This document shows, piece by piece, positions 25,846-34,675 of a DNA stretch of 64,000 nucleotides; the first letter of the stretch is position 1; each line of letters begins with the position of its first letter. Made by a program: the position numbers and the translations under genes. The notes below the pieces were generated by a model. It searched no databases. It worked only from the letters and a program-made list of their open reading frames with translations, and was not told the origin of the DNA. This stretch comes from a virus: IMG/VR virus record IMGVR_UViG_3300029267_001061, positions 1 to 64,000 of that record; one strand, written 5' to 3'.

Positions 25846-26612
25846 TGGGCGGCGAGAGCAATGTCCGAGAAGTCAGAGAGGGCCTGAAGAGGTTCGTGCG
25901 CCAGAACATCGAGACGGTGCACATCGGCTTCCTCGCTGTTGTGGAAGAATACCTGGGGCCCGTCATCAACTCGTATGGACGCGGAGAAACCGTTGGAGCG
26001 CTGAAGGCTCGGGCCAACATTCGACCGAAGCAGAAGCGAGTGCTACACGATGGGGAAGAACACGAGCTGAAGAAGATCTGGAACGTACCGGTCAGTTGGT
26101 ACAAGATGGGTGACTTCATCGTGAGGTTCCCCCTCAAGAAAGGCGACGTGGTGATGTGTTTGGTGTCTGAGAGGGCGCTCGACCATTTGATCGTAGATCA
26201 CGATCCCGCGCACCCCCAGCTGAAGGACTTCGCTCGAATCAACGATGCTGTCATCATGCCTTTCGGGGTACGGATGGATGAAGATCCACACACGCCGGAT
26301 GAAGTGCTCGATGGAATCTACTTCGCGTTGGTGGACGACGACAACGCTCCGATCTCGAAGTTCATGATGAAGGCAGACGGAGAGGTGAAGATCGTGGCCC
26401 CGAAGTTCACGGTCATCTCACCCGACATCAACATGGTCGACCATGACGGACCGCAGGTCTCGCGTGTAGGAGACAAGGACGATGATGCAGGCTGCTCGGG
26501 CAATGGCCCCAATGACAAGCTGATCGAGGGTTCTCCATCGATGAAGGTTGCGGATGAAAGTACATACACGCCTGGGGCTATCACTGAGCCCAGGTTCACA
26601 GGAGGTGGATAG
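25845..26612 (+). CDS. Baseplate spike (Gp138/gpV-like) with PAAR-like end
   Basis: A 255-residue protein starting at GTG 25845. The OB-like N-terminal domain (HIGFLAVVEEYLGPVINSYG, NVPVSWYKMGDFIVRFPLKK, GDVVMCLVSERALDHLI) matches Gp138/gpV-type membrane-piercing spikes. A repetitive beta stretch (MMKADGEVKIVAPKFTVISP) follows as in a beta-helix. The end VSRVGDKDDDAGCSG...LIEGSPSMKVAD resembles PAAR tips (RVGD...GSP..V). It should lie on the tail axis below the hub. Confidence 0.7.
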   Translation: MGGESNVREVREGLKRFVRQNIETVHIGFLAVVEEYLGPVINSYGRGETVGALKARANIRPKQKRVLHDGEEHELKKIWNVPVSWYKMGDFIVRFPLKKGDVVMCLVSERALDHLIVDHDPAHPQLKDFARINDAVIMPFGVRMDEDPHTPDEVLDGIYFALVDDDNAPISKFMMKADGEVKIVAPKFTVISPDINMVDHDGPQVSRVGDKDDDAGCSGNGPNDKLIEGSPSMKVADESTYTPGAITEPRFTGGG

Positions 26613-26614
26613 CC

Positions 26615-27040
26615 ATGGCAGTTGAGCCCTATCGCGGACACGTCTCCATGGATGTCACCGAGAAAGAAGGGTACTTCGACCTCCAGCTAGACGACCAAGG
26701 CCGCGTGAAGCTATTGACCGGTGCTCGTGAAGTCGCACAGGCTGCCGAGCTCCGCCTTCGGTTGTGGATGAAGGGTTGGTTCTTGGATGTCGACCACGGG
26801 TTCCCTTGGGAACGAGTTGTGGGTCGGAAAGACTTCACTCGCGAGGAGTTCGTCATGTGGGCGGTGAAAGTGATTCTGCGAGACGAGCGCATTCGCTCAG
26901 TCACTCGCACCGAAGTCATCAGCTTCCCGCCAGATGGTGGCGGACCGCGAGCCAAGGATGGAATCCTGGAGTTCGAGTGGAGAGGGACCACTATGAGTGG
27001 TGAGGAGCTACAACAACGGGTGGAGCTATCCATCCTCTAA
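26615..27040 (+). CDS. Baseplate wedge protein, gp25/gpW-like (Mu gp46-like)
   Basis: A 141-residue protein. FDLQLDDQGRVKLLTGAREV then AELRLRLWMKGWFLDVDHGF and WERVVGRKDFTREEF match the gp25/Mu gp46 family that starts the baseplate wedge, followed by VKVILRDERIRSV. It sits between spike and J-like genes as in Mu and P2. Confidence 0.8.
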   Translation: MAVEPYRGHVSMDVTEKEGYFDLQLDDQGRVKLLTGAREVAQAAELRLRLWMKGWFLDVDHGFPWERVVGRKDFTREEFVMWAVKVILRDERIRSVTRTEVISFPPDGGGPRAKDGILEFEWRGTTMSGEELQQRVELSIL

Positions 27041-27053
27041 GGGGTGATTGATC

Positions 27054-28733
27054 GTGGCTGAACATGGATGGCTCAGATCCGGTTTCGTCCGTAGGAAGTT
27101 CGCCACCATTCGTGACGCGACGTACGAGAAGCTCAGAGAGAAGTGGGGAGACCACATCGATCTGAGCGATGATTCATTGCCGGCGATCTTGATTCAGGTA
27201 CTCCTGTTCGAGATCGGCATCCTGTGGAAGGCTGTGGAGTCGGTCTTCTACTCGCGCTACATTACAACCGCGCGGGGAACGGCACTGGACCATCTCGGAC
27301 AGCGAAGGATGTTGACGAGGCAAGGCGAAACCTACGCGACGGGAATCCTGAAGGGCACTGCGGATGAGGGAACGGTAGTCAATGTGAACACGGTTGTCCG
27401 ACATGCTAGCGGGGCCGAGTTCGTGGTGACCAAGCAACGCACCTTCCCCGCAAGCGGTATCATCGACATCCCGATCCAGGCTTCAGAGTCTGGTCCGGGC
27501 GGGAACAAGGTTGTGGGCGGTACTTGGGTCTACACCCTTGGAGAGGTTGCCCTGTCCGGTGCTGCCGAGGAACACAACTTCGAGACCTTCGATGATGCAC
27601 TGATCACGGGGTACTCGTACCTGCCGGCGGAGGAACGGTTTGACACGTATCAGGAGGTTGACGTCTCAGACCTGCGTTACCCGCTCAGTCTAGACACGCT
27701 GGCAGTTCCGATCAAGAACAACAGCGATCAAACTGAGATCTTCTACTTCTACCTGGTTGTCAGGGACAAGGATACGGGTACTTACATCGGGCAAACGCAG
27801 ACTAAGCACCTGTCCCTTGAGGCTGGCACTGAGCAAGTCGTTTCATTCGACGGGCAAGACATCGATGTGTCCGACTACACTACCGTCGAGGTCTCCTTCG
27901 TCTTGGCTTATGGGAGCTCGGCTGCGCTGGGCTTGGCGGTCAACAACACCGCCCCATACAACGGAGGCTACTACCTGCAGGGCGAAGCTCAGACAGGGTA
28001 TGATGTGTGCTTGGTGGTCACCACGATCGCCGGCGGCAAAACCACAGGAGGCCAGTACGAGGAAGGAGATTCGGAGTTCGCTTTCCGCCAGCAACGAGCA
28101 ATGGCGAAGGGCGCTGCTGCGATCCCCGAAGCCATTGAATCTCACTTGTGGGATGTGGATGGAGTTCGCCATGTGAAGGTGGACTTCAATCCGACACTCG
28201 TCGAGGATTCAAACGGCGTGGGGCCGAAAGCCGTCAGGGCTACGGTCGCCGGCGGTAAGGTCCGCGACATTGCGGAGGCACTCCTCGAACATGGGGTCTG
28301 CGCTGGCATTGCGACCGACGGAACAAGCACTCTAAGTGTGCTCGACTCCACTGGAGGCCAGTCAATCCCCGTATCTTTCGAGAGACCGACGGAGATTCCG
28401 GTGTACATCCGCGTTCGAGTTATCCCCGAGCGGGCGAGCTCGATTCCGGAAGCACTACACAACAAGATCCGAGATGCGGTCATCTCCTACGTGGGCGGTT
28501 CGCTTGTCGATGGCACGGACATGCGCGGCTTGAAGCCTGGTGAAGATGTCTCGGTTGCTCAGATCCATCATGCTGTCTGTTCGTTCCGCGGAGTACAGAG
28601 CGCGGTCGTTCGACTCTCTCGAGTGGAGATTCCGGAGACGGACAGCGAAGGAGAAGGTTCGGACTTGGAGATCTTGGTTGGTAACCCGGTCGAGATCGCG
28701 ACCACAAAGGCAGCGTACATTGAGGTAGTCTAA
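27054..28733 (+). CDS. Baseplate J-like protein (Mu gp47/T4 gp6-like)
   Basis: A 559-residue protein. I chose GTG 27054, six bases after GGGGTGA, over TTG 27048. The N-terminal part (GFVRRKFATIRDATYEKLRE, SVFYSRYITTARGTALDHLG, RMLTRQGETYATGILKG) and the C-terminal part (PTEIPVYIRVRVIPERASS, VAQIHHAVCSFRGVQSAVV) are those of baseplate J family wedge proteins. Residues about 190-335 look like an inserted beta-sandwich (FYFYLVVRDKDTGTYIG...VSFVLAYGSSAALGLAV). The last base of the stop is the first base of the next start. Confidence 0.82.
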   Translation: MAEHGWLRSGFVRRKFATIRDATYEKLREKWGDHIDLSDDSLPAILIQVLLFEIGILWKAVESVFYSRYITTARGTALDHLGQRRMLTRQGETYATGILKGTADEGTVVNVNTVVRHASGAEFVVTKQRTFPASGIIDIPIQASESGPGGNKVVGGTWVYTLGEVALSGAAEEHNFETFDDALITGYSYLPAEERFDTYQEVDVSDLRYPLSLDTLAVPIKNNSDQTEIFYFYLVVRDKDTGTYIGQTQTKHLSLEAGTEQVVSFDGQDIDVSDYTTVEVSFVLAYGSSAALGLAVNNTAPYNGGYYLQGEAQTGYDVCLVVTTIAGGKTTGGQYEEGDSEFAFRQQRAMAKGAAAIPEAIESHLWDVDGVRHVKVDFNPTLVEDSNGVGPKAVRATVAGGKVRDIAEALLEHGVCAGIATDGTSTLSVLDSTGGQSIPVSFERPTEIPVYIRVRVIPERASSIPEALHNKIRDAVISYVGGSLVDGTDMRGLKPGEDVSVAQIHHAVCSFRGVQSAVVRLSRVEIPETDSEGEGSDLEILVGNPVEIATTKAAYIEVV

Positions 28734-29740
28734 TGCCTACACAACCTCTCACGACGACCGTTGATGAAGTCCTCGGCAGATTGATCGCCAGACTTGACCA
28801 CCGATGGAAGCGACAGGCGAGCGAGCTTCCCGCAACGGCATTGTCCTATGGGTTCCTCGCATCCTGCTCTGTGGAACCAGCTGTGGTCTGGGAGGTGCTC
28901 CACGACATTGGGGAGTTCAATGACATCGCGAACCTGCGAGATGTCCCGCTAGACCTGGAGTTGGCGGACTACGACCTCGTGATCACGGAGAACTGGGACA
29001 ATGATACCAAGCTCTGGTGGCTGAAGCTTCACCTGATGTTGTACTCATCCGCAGGCCTGATCCCCGAGATCAAGTTCCTGCTGGCGTTCCTCTTCTGGGG
29101 GAAGCAGTACACAGGTGAATGGAATCCAGTCGACGTCTATGCTTGGCTGAAGCAATACGCGGCGCAGATCACAGTGGAAAACAACTACTGCCCGATCTGC
29201 AAGTACTATGAACCAGCGTTCTACACCATCAACTTCCCAGTCGCTTGGCTGAGCAACATCGCAGCCGAGGACTACATGAGATGGGATCCGAACGACGATG
29301 ATGAATTACACGAAGCCCCAGCCAACGGTTGGGGAACCGGGAGGTGGTACGAAGGAGAACAGGACTGGGCGGCCACAACGCTTCAGTTCTTGCGCAGAGC
29401 TACAGCGGCTGGCGTCCGTTTCAACGCCCTGGGGACCCAAGGGTTCCAGTGGGATCCCACTGGGGATGACGAGCTACATGAGACGGAAGAGCACGGCTGG
29501 GATACAGGCCGGTGGAACGGGCCGATCGAAGAACTACTTCGAGAGTACAGCTTACTGCCTGAGTATCAGGCATGGTTCCATGTGTGTCAAGCATCGGAAG
29601 ACGAGTTCCCTTGGGAATCAGTTGCCAATCTTCCGCCTAAGCAGCCGTTCCAGTGGGACCCGAACCCGGATGATGAGTTCCATCGGTCCATGACCAGGGG
29701 ATGGGCATTCGGGGCCTGGGTTGAGATTGATGAAGACTGA
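28733..29740 (+). CDS. Tail protein I-like with WDP repeats
   Basis: A 335-residue protein directly after the J-like gene, the position of gpI/Mu gp48-type proteins that join baseplate and fibre. The first 130 residues are helical (LGRLIARLDHRWKRQA, TKLWWLKLHLMLYSSAGLIP). Three copies of a 22-residue motif begin at W184, W240 and W308 with the form WDPxxDDELHxxxxxGWxxGRW. Function of the repeats is unknown. The gene ends just inside a promoter-like sequence. Confidence 0.6.
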   Translation: MPTQPLTTTVDEVLGRLIARLDHRWKRQASELPATALSYGFLASCSVEPAVVWEVLHDIGEFNDIANLRDVPLDLELADYDLVITENWDNDTKLWWLKLHLMLYSSAGLIPEIKFLLAFLFWGKQYTGEWNPVDVYAWLKQYAAQITVENNYCPICKYYEPAFYTINFPVAWLSNIAAEDYMRWDPNDDDELHEAPANGWGTGRWYEGEQDWAATTLQFLRRATAAGVRFNALGTQGFQWDPTGDDELHETEEHGWDTGRWNGPIEELLREYSLLPEYQAWFHVCQASEDEFPWESVANLPPKQPFQWDPNPDDEFHRSMTRGWAFGAWVEIDED

Positions 29741-29750
29741 GGGCTATAAT
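29721..29750 (+). promoter_or_regulatory. Sigma70-like promoter before tail adhesin genes
   Basis: TTGAGA (29721-29726) and TATAAT (29745-29750) with an 18-base spacer; the -35 box is identical to that at 8504. The -35 box lies in the end of the upstream gene. It would drive the genes from 29773 on. Confidence 0.6.
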
Positions 29751-29772
29751 GCCCTGAGGAGGTAGAGGACAA

Positions 29773-30414
29773 ATGTCACTGATTACACTACAGTTCCCGC
29801 CTTGGGAAGATGAGGGGACTCTGCCGCCGTCTGGGAAGCGTAACTTCGTTGCTGGGTACTACCCGAAACCGCAGTATCACGATGCTCTGATGTACCGGAA
29901 CCGCGCAGATCATGAAACCTTCGCGACCTACATCGAGCAGTACGGTACCGCTCAGCACTTCCTGTTCGACGACATGCTCACGCTTAGTGGGATGGCTTCA
30001 GGCCAGCCCCCGGTTGCAGCGGTTGTCGGACGATGGCCCGTGTTCCAGTTCGCTCAGAACATCGTGCCTTCTGGTGAAGTCCAAGAAGTCTATGTCTTCC
30101 CTCGATTCGCCGGAACGACTGGCTTCGTCTACATCCAGTGGAGTTCACCGGATACGACGGGGAAGAATGTCGTCTGGGGAGTTGACGTGCAGGCAATCCC
30201 TGTTGGTGGAGATTTCGCATCTTCAGGTGCCGCGACAACGGCGATCTGTGCGGACACCGCACTGGCCGATGTTCGGAACCAGTCGAAGATTGCGATCGGG
30301 CCCGTAGCGGCTGCCGGATACATGTTAGGTATCCGGGTATACCGCGACTGGGAAAGCGCTAACGATGACCCGATCACTGCGAACTTGCACGCGATCTGGG
30401 TCCTCACGGTATAG
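29773..30414 (+). CDS. Tail/fibre-region protein, unknown
   Basis: A 213-residue beta-rich protein behind GAGGAGGTAGAGGAC. The region LTLSGMASGQPPVAAVVGRW...PVFQFAQNIVPSGEVQEVYV and later GYMLGIRVYRDWESANDDPI looks like a carbohydrate-binding or jelly-roll domain, similar to phage fibre accessory proteins, but I recognise no family. First gene after the promoter at 29721. Confidence 0.6.
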   Translation: MSLITLQFPPWEDEGTLPPSGKRNFVAGYYPKPQYHDALMYRNRADHETFATYIEQYGTAQHFLFDDMLTLSGMASGQPPVAAVVGRWPVFQFAQNIVPSGEVQEVYVFPRFAGTTGFVYIQWSSPDTTGKNVVWGVDVQAIPVGGDFASSGAATTAICADTALADVRNQSKIAIGPVAAAGYMLGIRVYRDWESANDDPITANLHAIWVLTV

Positions 30415-30422
30415 GAGGGGCC

Positions 30423-30767
30423 ATGTCCGGATTCCTTGACCCGAAACGCTACGGCGGGGTCGATGTCGGCGTGTTCGCCAGCAGACCAGCCCCAGATGCG
30501 GTGCCCGAGGAGTTTGTCTACGTCGCCGTGGACACGACTTCCATCTACGCGGTCCAGAGTGGAGCGTGGGTGAAAGTCGCTGATCTGACGGCGGGCGTAG
30601 ATTGGTCGGAGCTCACGAACAAGCCTGACGAGTTCCCACCTGAAGATCACGACCTTGACACTGCGCACACGGGATCACTGAGCATCACGCGTGTTCTCGG
30701 CCATGACCAGTGGGCCCCGGCTCACTACCGAATGGCTCTGATGGCGCAAGTGCTCGGAAAGATGTAA
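30423..30767 (+). CDS. Short fibre-like protein
   Basis: A 114-residue protein. WSELTNKPDEFPPEDHDLDT is a form of the WSxLTNKPxxFPPxxH segment common in the shafts of phage tail fibres, here followed by a short helical end (YRMALMAQVLGKM). It may be a fibre attachment or assembly part for its larger neighbours. GGAGGGGCC precedes the ATG. Confidence 0.6.
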   Translation: MSGFLDPKRYGGVDVGVFASRPAPDAVPEEFVYVAVDTTSIYAVQSGAWVKVADLTAGVDWSELTNKPDEFPPEDHDLDTAHTGSLSITRVLGHDQWAPAHYRMALMAQVLGKM

Positions 30768-30778
30768 GGAGGTAGAGA

Positions 30779-31858
30779 ATGAGCGTAACGTGGGGTGACT
30801 ATACCCTGAAAGAAGCGCTCTCGAACAGCGACGGCTCCTGGCTGGAGTCGACGTTGGCGAAGAAGCACGGGTTGTGTGTGATCGCTGCCACAAACGTATC
30901 CAGCCCGGGTATCCAGCCGACCATCAAGATCGAGGACATTGACCACCGCGTCATCCTCGACACCGGCTCGGTCCCGTACACCACCAGCTACAACTGGTAT
31001 CACTCGCGGTACTACTACCGCTATTGGTACTACCGGTATCGCTGGTACTGGTACTACAGGTGGCACTACTACCACCCGCTGAACACCCGTGTGGTCCTGA
31101 TTGTGCCCACCGAGGATGGAACGGTTCGAGCGAAGGCTGAGGGTTCTCAGATCTTCGACTTCCGCCTGTCTGTCTTCGAGGCCGGCCTGACCCCTTCCGC
31201 CAACAAGGAAGTTCAGAGCGTCGGATTCAGCAAATCGATCCAGGCTCCGATCACGCGAGGAAGCACCGCACGATACAGCTTCCAGCAGGACGACATTGTC
31301 GTCGCGATCGGTGTCGACGGAAGCCGGAACTACGCGTTGGCTGACATCAGCTACAACGGGCCGGCCAAACAGGAACTCTTCAACATCCTGCCGAACTACG
31401 GTGGCGTGTCGAATCGAGTTCGCGTATGGCGCATCAAGGCCGACGGCGAGTGTACTCTGACGTACAACTACTGCCACTACGGTCGAATGGCAATCCGCCT
31501 GATGCCGAACGCTGAAGAGAAGACGACCGTGCCGCCGTCCATTACTGAGGACCGCGCGTACTTCGAGATTCAGTGCGAAGTAGACGCCTTCGGTAACGTG
31601 GAGCGCGGCAAGTGGTTCGAGGGGTTGTATTCGACGTTGAAGAACAGCCGCAACATGGGACTGCGAAAGTCCTGGACGCGAGAGGTTCTTGAAACGGACA
31701 CGGACTCCCTTGGCCGCCCGGTCAACGTGAAGGCTCGGAGGATCGAGATGTGGTCGGTCCCACAGAGCAAAGCTGGTTCGGTCGGAAGCGATGCACTCCT
31801 CTTCGAGGATCGTGCTGAAGCTGACGCCCGCATCATCGCGAACGACAACCAGTGGTAG
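30779..31858 (+). CDS. Virion-region protein with Tyr/Trp/Arg-rich segment
   Basis: A 359-residue protein of unknown family. Residues 71-99 contain 14 Tyr, 5 Trp, 5 Arg and 3 His in 29 positions (for example SRYYYRYWYYRYRWYWYYRW), flanked by ordinary beta-rich sequence (KIEDIDHRVILDTGSVPYTT before, HPLNTRVVLIVPTEDGTVRA after). The C-terminal half has a helical part (FEGLYSTLKNSRNMGLRKSW). It lies in the adhesin region behind AAGGAGGTAGAGA, so a structural or receptor-binding role is likely. The aromatic segment may be a sugar- or membrane-binding surface; that is inference. Confidence 0.62.
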   Translation: MSVTWGDYTLKEALSNSDGSWLESTLAKKHGLCVIAATNVSSPGIQPTIKIEDIDHRVILDTGSVPYTTSYNWYHSRYYYRYWYYRYRWYWYYRWHYYHPLNTRVVLIVPTEDGTVRAKAEGSQIFDFRLSVFEAGLTPSANKEVQSVGFSKSIQAPITRGSTARYSFQQDDIVVAIGVDGSRNYALADISYNGPAKQELFNILPNYGGVSNRVRVWRIKADGECTLTYNYCHYGRMAIRLMPNAEEKTTVPPSITEDRAYFEIQCEVDAFGNVERGKWFEGLYSTLKNSRNMGLRKSWTREVLETDTDSLGRPVNVKARRIEMWSVPQSKAGSVGSDALLFEDRAEADARIIANDNQW

Positions 31859-31871
31859 GAGGTGAAGACAC

Positions 31872-32465
31872 ATGTTCGGTAAGAGTCTAATCCCGTACGA
31901 GCCAATCGCTCCCGCGGAGACCATGATTGATGGTGCAACATCGGACGCCAGCTGCCCGGGATTCAAGCTCGTGCAGACCGGTGCGTCGTTCACCTCTTCC
32001 GTCAAGGAAGGCGACCTCGTTATTCACGGCCCAGGTACCGCCGGTGCCAAGTCTGCATACGTGATCGAGGTTGAGAACGACACTACCCTGCTGCTCGATG
32101 AGAACTTGGAGTTCGACTCCGATGACTTCGACATCCGCAGGCCAAGTGAGCTCTCGATCCGCCCGCCTGAACTGGTCGAGTGGGTTCTGCGCTCGATCCG
32201 CACGGGTAAGGGAGACCAGGTGAATCGCATCGGTATGTGGTTCAGCGACGGCTTCCGCAAAGTGCTGGTGCTTGACACCAAGCGCCTGTACACTGAGAAG
32301 GGCTTCGACCTTTCATCGGATGACCCCACCGGATTCTGGATGGAGAATCTCGATCTCTTCGTCACCAACGAGAAGGAGATCCTGATTCGCAACTGCTGCG
32401 ACGAAACCGCAGATGTCATCGTCATGGGTATCAACAAGACGGTGGACATCGGCGATCAAGGCTAA
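31872..32465 (+). CDS. Structural-region protein, unknown
   Basis: A 197-residue protein behind TAGGAGGTGAAGACAC. The first 90 residues are beta-rich (SSVKEGDLVIHGPGTAGAKS, ENDTTLLLDENLEFDSDDF), the rest mixed (GMWFSDGFRKVLVLDTKRLY). No family recognised. Its neighbours are adhesin-like genes, so it is probably part of the tail tip or whisker. Confidence 0.6.
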   Translation: MFGKSLIPYEPIAPAETMIDGATSDASCPGFKLVQTGASFTSSVKEGDLVIHGPGTAGAKSAYVIEVENDTTLLLDENLEFDSDDFDIRRPSELSIRPPELVEWVLRSIRTGKGDQVNRIGMWFSDGFRKVLVLDTKRLYTEKGFDLSSDDPTGFWMENLDLFVTNEKEILIRNCCDETADVIVMGINKTVDIGDQG

Positions 32466-32474
32466 GGAGGAACC

Positions 32475-32963
32475 ATGGACGTGAAAGCACTGTTCAGGTT
32501 CGACGGTGACCCAGTCGAGGAACAGCTGGATCTGACAACGGACGTTGTGAAGATCAAGGTTATTCCTCGCAAGAAGGACGGGACTCCCGGCTCCAAGGCT
32601 GTGTGGAAGACCGCTGAAGAGATGGACTCCAACGACGATGTCGTACGGGATCCTCTGACCCAGCGGCCAGTCACGAAGACCGAGGAGACGGATGTAGTCG
32701 TCGACTGCCCCAACACGAGCCGTGTGGAGTGGCCGGTTACGACTGGTCTCGAGAGGACCGACATCATCGAAGCTCCAGACACATACACCAAACTGGTGTG
32801 CGTGGAAGGCGCACTGGAACTCATACAGCTGCTCGACAGTCAGGAGAACGCAACACTCCTGACGTGGATGGAGGCGCAGGCACTTGGAGCGGGATGGGAC
32901 GAGAAGTTCCAGCTCGTTCAGCATGTGCTTCCGACCGGCGTCATCAGCGGGTTCCCGGAGTAG
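32475..32963 (+). CDS. Structural-region protein, unknown
   Basis: A 162-residue protein behind AAGGAGGAACC. It starts MDVKALFRFDGDPVEEQLDL and contains a Thr/Asp-rich middle and a helical end (LELIQLLDSQENATLLTWME). No family recognised. It is followed by a stable UUCG hairpin. Confidence 0.6.
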   Translation: MDVKALFRFDGDPVEEQLDLTTDVVKIKVIPRKKDGTPGSKAVWKTAEEMDSNDDVVRDPLTQRPVTKTEETDVVVDCPNTSRVEWPVTTGLERTDIIEAPDTYTKLVCVEGALELIQLLDSQENATLLTWMEAQALGAGWDEKFQLVQHVLPTGVISGFPE

Positions 32964-32982
32964 CAACTAAGTGCGAGAGCCG

Positions 32983-33006
32983 CCTCCCGGCCTTCGGGCT
33001 GGGGGG
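32983..33006 (+). other. Stable UUCG hairpin between genes
   Basis: CCTCCCGGCC pairs with GGCTGGGGGG (two G-T pairs) around a TTCG tetraloop closed by C-G. There is no T run after it, so it is more likely an RNA stability or attenuation element than a complete terminator. Confidence 0.5.
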
Positions 33007-33029
33007 TACTCTCCACAGGAGGTTACGAA

Positions 33030-33515
33030 ATGAGTGAGATGCAAATCAAGCCCGAAGATCGACTTGGTGAAGTTCGCGCTGAGACTGACCTGGTACGCGA
33101 GCGCGCACAGCATGTGCAGCGCACGTTGATGGACCTGAAGAGCCGCGGCGCCGATGTGACCAAGACGCAAGTCAAGGCTACGATCGACCAGATCGACATT
33201 GATGCTTTGGAAGAGAAGTGCGACGACCGCGTGTCGCTGAAGGTCTGGGATCCGGAAGAGAACGACGGGCTCGGCACGTTCGTGAACTCGGTTCAGAATC
33301 CGAAGGAGCACTGGCCGATTCTCGCTGAGGACGGCGCTCGCGCCATCATGATCTTCCAGGATGGCAAGTGCGTGCAGTTCCAGTACGAGAGCCCGCAAGG
33401 CGGGATTATGGGAGAGGAAGAAGCCATCGAACAGGCCAACTACTGGCATGATCAGCGAGTATCGCGTCTTCTTGAGAAGGAGCTTACCGAAGCAGTTCTC
33501 GACGCGCTCGGGTAG
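33030..33515 (+). CDS. Structural-region protein, unknown
   Basis: A 161-residue, charged and partly helical protein (VRAETDLVRERAQHVQRTLM; DDRVSLKVWDPEENDGLGTF; RVSRLLEKELTEAVLDALG). No signal peptide or membrane segment. Family unknown. It may be a chaperone or linker for the two kelch-like genes that follow; that is a guess from position. Confidence 0.6.
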   Translation: MSEMQIKPEDRLGEVRAETDLVRERAQHVQRTLMDLKSRGADVTKTQVKATIDQIDIDALEEKCDDRVSLKVWDPEENDGLGTFVNSVQNPKEHWPILAEDGARAIMIFQDGKCVQFQYESPQGGIMGEEEAIEQANYWHDQRVSRLLEKELTEAVLDALG

Positions 33516-33525
33516 GTGAAGAGCT

Positions 33526-34674
33526 ATGGCAGAGACAATGTGGTGGAGTGTGAATCGTTGGTACCCGCTCTGTCGCCCTGATGAGCTAGGGGGAACCGGG
33601 ACTGCTGCGCCGACTGAGGAATGCGCAGCCTTCGTGCACGGGGATGACATCTTCCTGTTCGCGAATCAGGCGGTCCGGATCAGGTTCCTCAATCGATCTT
33701 CGGGGTACCTCGGCAAAGGGTACTGCCATGAACGAGCAAACATGGCGCGCTCCGTGACTAGGGCGATGTTGCAGACCTTCCTTCGCACGGGGACGGATCA
33801 GATCTTCGTGATGGATGGGTACAACGGCTTGAGTAGGTACCAGTGGTACGACGTGAGCGCGAACACGTGGACAGCAGTGACCGACGTCCAGCCTCCGTCG
33901 AACATCTATGAGTCAGCTTGCCTCTACTTCCCATCCCTGGACAAGTGCTTCATGCCTGAGGGATCCGGGGACCGGAACGGATTCGTGGAGTTTGACCCCT
34001 CAGTGCCATCATGGACCGAGAAGACCGACATGCCGTTCGACGCCGCGTTCTTCTGCGCAGGGGTCATCGGCAGCAAGGCGTACATCGCAGATGGGGCCTA
34101 CCTTTACGATGACACGAATCGAACGTATGAGTATGACCCGGCATCCCACACGTTCACGGCGAAAGCAAACTGTCCAGACACCCATCAGCGGTGCACCGGC
34201 GCCGTCCTCGACGGAATCCTCTACAAGATGGGGGACAACATCAACAGCGAGCAGTGTCATCTCTCGGGGTACGATCCGGCGAGCAACACATGGACCTCGT
34301 ACCGAACGATAGCAACGGGCACTCGATACGGTGAGAATGGCTGTCCTCGGCTCCTTGCTCTGGAGAGCGCGGGGATGCTTGTCATGGTTGCCGCAGTGAC
34401 CGGCACTGGGAGCTACAACTTCCCGTGGTACGGGATCATGCCGAGAGGGGTCACGGTTTCCGGAACCCTCAAGAACAAGTCAGGTGGCAACGTCGATGGG
34501 GACCCCGTGATCGCCATTGGGCTAGAGCATCCTCAATTCGTCGGGGCCGCGGGGGAAGCTGGCAGCGGGACCTTCTCTCTTGAGGTGCCGGGACCCCAGT
34601 CTTCCGCGAAGCTGATCGGAATCATCGGGTGGCCAGAGAGCGATGCGGTCGCCGGAACAGTGAAGGTGGTGTGA
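33526..34674 (+). CDS. Kelch-type beta-propeller adhesin, copy 1
   Basis: A 382-residue protein with kelch-like repeats: YDVSANTWTAVTDVQPPSN, FDPSVPSWTEKTDMPF, YEYDPASHTFTAKANC and YDPASNTWTSYRTIA, each a Y/F-D-P...W-T unit with Gly-rich strands between. After the propeller (to about residue 325) a small Ig/regulatory-like domain begins at VTVSGTLKNKSGGNV. Propellers of this type in phage tails are probable receptor-binding modules. No signal peptide. A paralogue follows directly. Confidence 0.72.
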   Translation: MAETMWWSVNRWYPLCRPDELGGTGTAAPTEECAAFVHGDDIFLFANQAVRIRFLNRSSGYLGKGYCHERANMARSVTRAMLQTFLRTGTDQIFVMDGYNGLSRYQWYDVSANTWTAVTDVQPPSNIYESACLYFPSLDKCFMPEGSGDRNGFVEFDPSVPSWTEKTDMPFDAAFFCAGVIGSKAYIADGAYLYDDTNRTYEYDPASHTFTAKANCPDTHQRCTGAVLDGILYKMGDNINSEQCHLSGYDPASNTWTSYRTIATGTRYGENGCPRLLALESAGMLVMVAAVTGTGSYNFPWYGIMPRGVTVSGTLKNKSGGNVDGDPVIAIGLEHPQFVGAAGEAGSGTFSLEVPGPQSSAKLIGIIGWPESDAVAGTVKVV

Positions 34675-34675
34675 G

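Noticed and set aside
30725-32005. 426-codon frame on the - strand
   Set aside because: Antisense to the aromatic-rich gene; its Val/Pro-rich stretch is the complement of the Tyr/Trp tract.
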